A stretch of 64,000 bases of DNA, taken from contig NZ_BMTF01000024.1 of the NCBI RefSeq assembly GCF_014649535.1, positions 56,781 through 120,780 on the forward strand. Reading direction: 5' to 3'. Made by a program: the position numbers and the translations under genes. This document shows, piece after piece, positions 61,501 to 64,000 of this stretch. How positions within the stretch are numbered: position 1 is the stretch's first letter; the number at the start of each line of letters is the position of its first letter. Source of the stretch: Streptomyces gelaticus. Lineage in GTDB: Bacteria > Actinomycetota > Actinomycetes > Streptomycetales > Streptomycetaceae. The notes under the pieces were generated by a model. The model ran no database searches, had not been told where the DNA came from, and saw nothing but the letters and a program-made list of their open reading frames with translations.

Positions 61501-61523
61501 CTCGCGGCACTCAGTGCCGCGAG
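61501..61523. repeat. Near-perfect 23-bp palindrome upstream of citrate synthase
   Basis: CTCGCGGCACTCAGTGCCGCGAG has 11-bp arms around one central base, 106 bp before the citrate synthase start and 70 bp after the RecD2 stop. No T-run follows. It could be the recD2 terminator or an operator for citrate synthase. Confidence 0.65.
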
Positions 61524-61628
61524 TAGGTCCAATGGACGACCCCGAGTGCACTCTCCTGAGCCAAATGGGGGAGGGTGGAGACAGTCAGGGAACCTCGAAG
61601 AAGAGGCACTACGTCGGTGAGGGATGAC

Positions 61629-62918
61629 GTGAGCGACAACTCTGTAGTACTGCGGTACGGCGACGGCGAGTACACCTACCCGGTGATCGACAGCACCGTC
61701 GGCGACAAGGGCTTCGACATCGGGAAGCTCCGGGCCAATACCGGTCTGGTGACGCTCGACAGCGGATATGGCAACACCGCAGCCTATAAATCCGCCATCA
61801 CCTACCTCGACGGTGAGCAGGGCATTCTGCGCTACCGCGGCTACCCCATCGAGCAGCTGGCCGAGCGCTCGACCTTCCTGGAGGTCGCGTACACGCTCAT
61901 CAACGGCGAGCTTCCCAAGGTCGACGAGCTGTCGGCCTTCAAGAACGAGATCACCCAGCACACGCTGCTGCACGAGGACGTCAAGCGCTTCTTCGACGGC
62001 TTCCCGCGCGACGCCCACCCGATGGCCATGCTGTCCTCGGTCGTCAGCGCGCTGTCCACGTTCTACCAGGACAGCCACAACCCGTTCGACGAGGAGCAGC
62101 GCCACCTCTCGACGATCCGGCTGCTCGCCAAGCTGCCGACGATCGCGGCGTACGCCTACAAGAAGTCGATCGGCCACCCCTTCGTCTACCCGCGCAACGA
62201 CCTCGGGTACGTCGAGAACTTCCTGCGCATGACCTTCTCGGTCCCCGCCCAGGAGTACGACCTGGACCCGGTCGTCGTCTCCGCGCTCGACAAGCTGCTC
62301 ATCCTGCACGCGGACCACGAGCAGAACTGTTCGACCTCCACCGTGCGTCTGGTCGGCTCCTCGCAGGCGAACATGTTCGCCTCGATCTCCGCCGGCATCT
62401 CGGCGCTGTGGGGCCCGCTGCACGGTGGCGCCAACCAGTCGGTGCTGGAGATGCTCGAAGGCATCCAGGCCAACGGCGGCGATGTCGACTCCTTCATCCG
62501 CAAGGTGAAGAACAAGGAGGACGGCGTCCGGCTGATGGGCTTCGGCCACCGCGTCTACAAGTCCTTCGACCCGCGCGCCAAGATCATCAAGGCCGCCGCT
62601 CACGATGTGCTGTCCGCGCTCGGCAAGTCCGACGAGCTGCTCGACATCGCGCTGAAGCTGGAGGAGCACGCGCTCTCCGACGAGTACTTCGTCTCGCGCA
62701 ACCTCTACCCGAACGTGGACTTCTACACGGGTCTGATCTACCGGGCCATGGGCTTCCCGACCGAGATGTTCACCGTGCTCTTCGCGCTCGGCCGCCTGCC
62801 CGGCTGGATCGCCCAGTGGCACGAGATGATCAAGGAGCCGGGTTCCCGCATCGGCCGCCCGCGCCAGATCTACACCGGCGAGGTCCTGCGCGACTTCGTC
62901 CCGGTCGAGGCCCGCTGA
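61629..62918 (+). CDS. citA: Citrate synthase
   Basis: Condenses oxaloacetate and acetyl-CoA to citrate, the entry of the TCA cycle. The 429-aa hexameric-type enzyme has an N-terminal beta extension (SDNSVVLRYGDGEYTYPVID), then HADHEQNCSTSTVRLVGSS, GPLHGGANQSVLEML with the catalytic His, GFGHRVYKSFDPRAKI with the second His, and NVDFYTGLIYRAMGFP with the catalytic Asp. The GTG at 61629 was chosen because it gives the N-terminus SDNSVVLRYG remembered from Streptomyces citrate synthases and follows GAGGGA; a GTG four codons earlier is possible. Confidence 0.95.
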   Translation: MSDNSVVLRYGDGEYTYPVIDSTVGDKGFDIGKLRANTGLVTLDSGYGNTAAYKSAITYLDGEQGILRYRGYPIEQLAERSTFLEVAYTLINGELPKVDELSAFKNEITQHTLLHEDVKRFFDGFPRDAHPMAMLSSVVSALSTFYQDSHNPFDEEQRHLSTIRLLAKLPTIAAYAYKKSIGHPFVYPRNDLGYVENFLRMTFSVPAQEYDLDPVVVSALDKLLILHADHEQNCSTSTVRLVGSSQANMFASISAGISALWGPLHGGANQSVLEMLEGIQANGGDVDSFIRKVKNKEDGVRLMGFGHRVYKSFDPRAKIIKAAAHDVLSALGKSDELLDIALKLEEHALSDEYFVSRNLYPNVDFYTGLIYRAMGFPTEMFTVLFALGRLPGWIAQWHEMIKEPGSRIGRPRQIYTGEVLRDFVPVEAR

Positions 62919-63426
62919 GCCTCGTAGCACCTCCCGCACGAACCCGGCCACCGAAGCCGGTCGATTTCGCCCCGCGTACCGCGCCTCCGCACAGAGCGCG
63001 GTGTCCGGGGCGATTTGCGTGCCGACAGTGTGTTCAACCGGTGTGTTCACCGTCGAGCGGCAGAGAGAAGCGCCCCGCCATCGATCCCCCCACGGGCCGA
63101 CAGCGAGGCGCTTCCCATGTCCCGGAGCGGATTCCCCCCACGGGATCCGGCCGGGCGTCTGTGGGAGCCGGAGCTCCTGCGTCCTCGACTAGCTGTGAAC
63201 TGCGCTCTTCACTTGTCCTGCTCGTGCGATCTGCCGGGGTACGTACGCACGGGAGGGCCGCTCAAAGCTCCCCGGTGCACGTGCCCCGGCCAACGCTTGC
63301 CCGGAGCGTCCCCCAAGACCCTCCGACGGACATCCCCCAAGACATCCTTGGCATCGCACTCTTAGACTCACGAACCCGCTGGATGGTTACCCTGAAATCC
63401 ATGTGATCTGGATCTCTTTGTGGAAA
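62919..63426. other. 508-base gap between convergent genes, no gene recognised
   Basis: A 116-codon plus-strand frame (63015-63365) starts MRADSVFNRCVHRRAAERSA and is rich in Pro, Arg and Cys without family motifs, so it is not called. No clear terminator was found. The gap separates citrate synthase from the end of the metal-ATPase gene. Confidence 0.45.
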
Positions 63427-64000
63427 TTACGTGAAGGCGCGCAACCGTAGGCTGTTCGTCACGACGAAGACCGATGAGAACGCCATCGCCGCTCCCGCAA
63501 TCATAGGGTTGAGCAGGCCAAATGCCGCAAGGGGCAGGGCGGCCACGTTATAGCCGAATGCCCAGAACAGGTTGCCCCTGATGGTGGTCAGGGTGCGCCG
63601 GGACAGCCGGATCGCGTCGGCGGCCACCTTCAGATCTCCACGAACCAGGGTGAGGTCGCTCGCCTCGATCGCGGCGTCCGTGCCGGTCCCCATCGCCAGG
63701 CCCAGGTCGGCGGTGGCGAGGGCGGCCGCGTCGTTGACCCCGTCGCCGACCATGGCGACCGAACGTCCCTCGGCCCGCAACCGCTCGATGACGTGCACCT
63801 TCTCCTCCGGCAGGACCTCGGCGTGGACCTCGTCGATCCCCACGGCGCGGGCCACGGCCTCGGCCACGGCGCGGTTGTCGCCGGTCAGCAGAACGGGATG
63901 GAGACCGAGGGCGCGGAACTCGGCGATGGCCTGGGCGCTGGTGTCCTTGACCGCGTCGGCGACTTCGAGCACGGCTCGTGCCTCGCCGTCCCAGGCGACG
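63427..64000 (-). CDS. Heavy-metal P1B-type ATPase, C-terminal part (5' end outside window)
   Basis: The last 190 or so residues of a metal-transporting P-type ATPase. The P-domain is clear: VLLTGDNRAVAEAVARAVGI, HAEVLPEEKVHVIERLRAEG and VAMVGDGVNDAAALATADLG with the hinge GDGVND. The last two helices follow (RGNLFWAFGYNVAALPLAAF, GLLNPMIAGAAMAFSSVFV, ending SLRLRAFT). The FGYNVAALPLAA and MAFSSVFVVTNSLRL helices contain the Asn-Tyr and Met-Ser-Ser residues of copper-type (CopA, P1B-1) transporters, so Cu+ export is likely. The CPC and metal-binding domains lie beyond the right edge. Confidence 0.92.
   Translation of the reverse strand, partial: VAWDGEARAVLEVADAVKDTSAQAIAEFRALGLHPVLLTGDNRAVAEAVARAVGIDEVHAEVLPEEKVHVIERLRAEGRSVAMVGDGVNDAAALATADLGLAMGTGTDAAIEASDLTLVRGDLKVAADAIRLSRRTLTTIRGNLFWAFGYNVAALPLAAFGLLNPMIAGAAMAFSSVFVVTNSLRLRAFT

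Noticed and set aside
63015..63365. A 116-codon frame between citrate synthase and the metal ATPase
   Set aside because: Pro/Arg/Cys-rich translation without motifs or a convincing ribosome site.

Overview
The window is high-GC, gene-dense DNA from an actinomycete, almost certainly a Streptomyces. This rests on the strong third-position GC bias, frequent GTG starts, AGGAGG-type ribosome binding sites, many secreted proteins with Tat or Sec signals, and families and gene orders typical of that genus (accD1-accA1-hmgL, agmatinase, citrate synthase, S37 peptidase, SARP/LAL regulators). Both ends cut genes: HMG-CoA lyase on the left and a heavy-metal P-type ATPase on the right.

Layout. 1-4.9 kb is a leucine/acyl-CoA catabolic operon (carboxylase beta and alpha subunits, HMG-CoA lyase) with a divergent TetR regulator and three near-identical 16-bp operators. 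5.1-8.2 kb holds a GtrB-GtrA fusion glycosyltransferase and a DUF6056-like membrane protein. 8.3-18 kb carries a phosphatase-like protein, a CDF transporter, TesB thioesterase, acyl-CoA dehydrogenase, a secreted I36-type inhibitor, a VOC protein, a PucR regulator divergent from agmatinase, a decayed TPP-enzyme gene and a secreted serine hydrolase. 18.2-28.7 kb has a fused two-half ABC exporter, secreted proteins, an S37 peptidase, a Tat-exported GH3 enzyme, and a LysR/EamA pair.

29-52 kb is the accessory part and the most interesting one: a compound RiPP region. A minus-strand operon encodes a radical SAM protein, a haem-oxygenase-like diiron protein and a 66-aa cysteine-free peptide (all overlapping by ATGA), then a cyclase/AAA/TPR sensor, a cytoplasmic subtilase, a GAF protein and a TIM-barrel isomerase. 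Divergent from it lie a 51-aa class III-type lanthipeptide precursor, an MFS exporter and a LanKC synthetase. After a GT2 gene, an LppU-like membrane protein and a truncated sortase come a SARP activator, a LAL regulator, a 61-aa precursor without any cysteine, and a class II LanM synthetase. Modification enzymes, candidate precursors, an exporter, a candidate leader protease and three large regulators are therefore present, but the two lanthipeptide precursors have unusual or missing cysteines and no LanT or dedicated LanP is seen.

52.2-64 kb returns to ordinary chromosome: a LacI-controlled sugar/polyol operon (Gfo/Idh/MocA, DUF993, isomerase), a coupled pair of unknown proteins, HxlR with a divergent NAD(P)-binding oxidoreductase, RecD2 helicase, citrate synthase, and the end of a P1B ATPase. 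No tRNA, rRNA, CRISPR array or insertion sequence was recognised. All database-type statements are from memory and no search was run.
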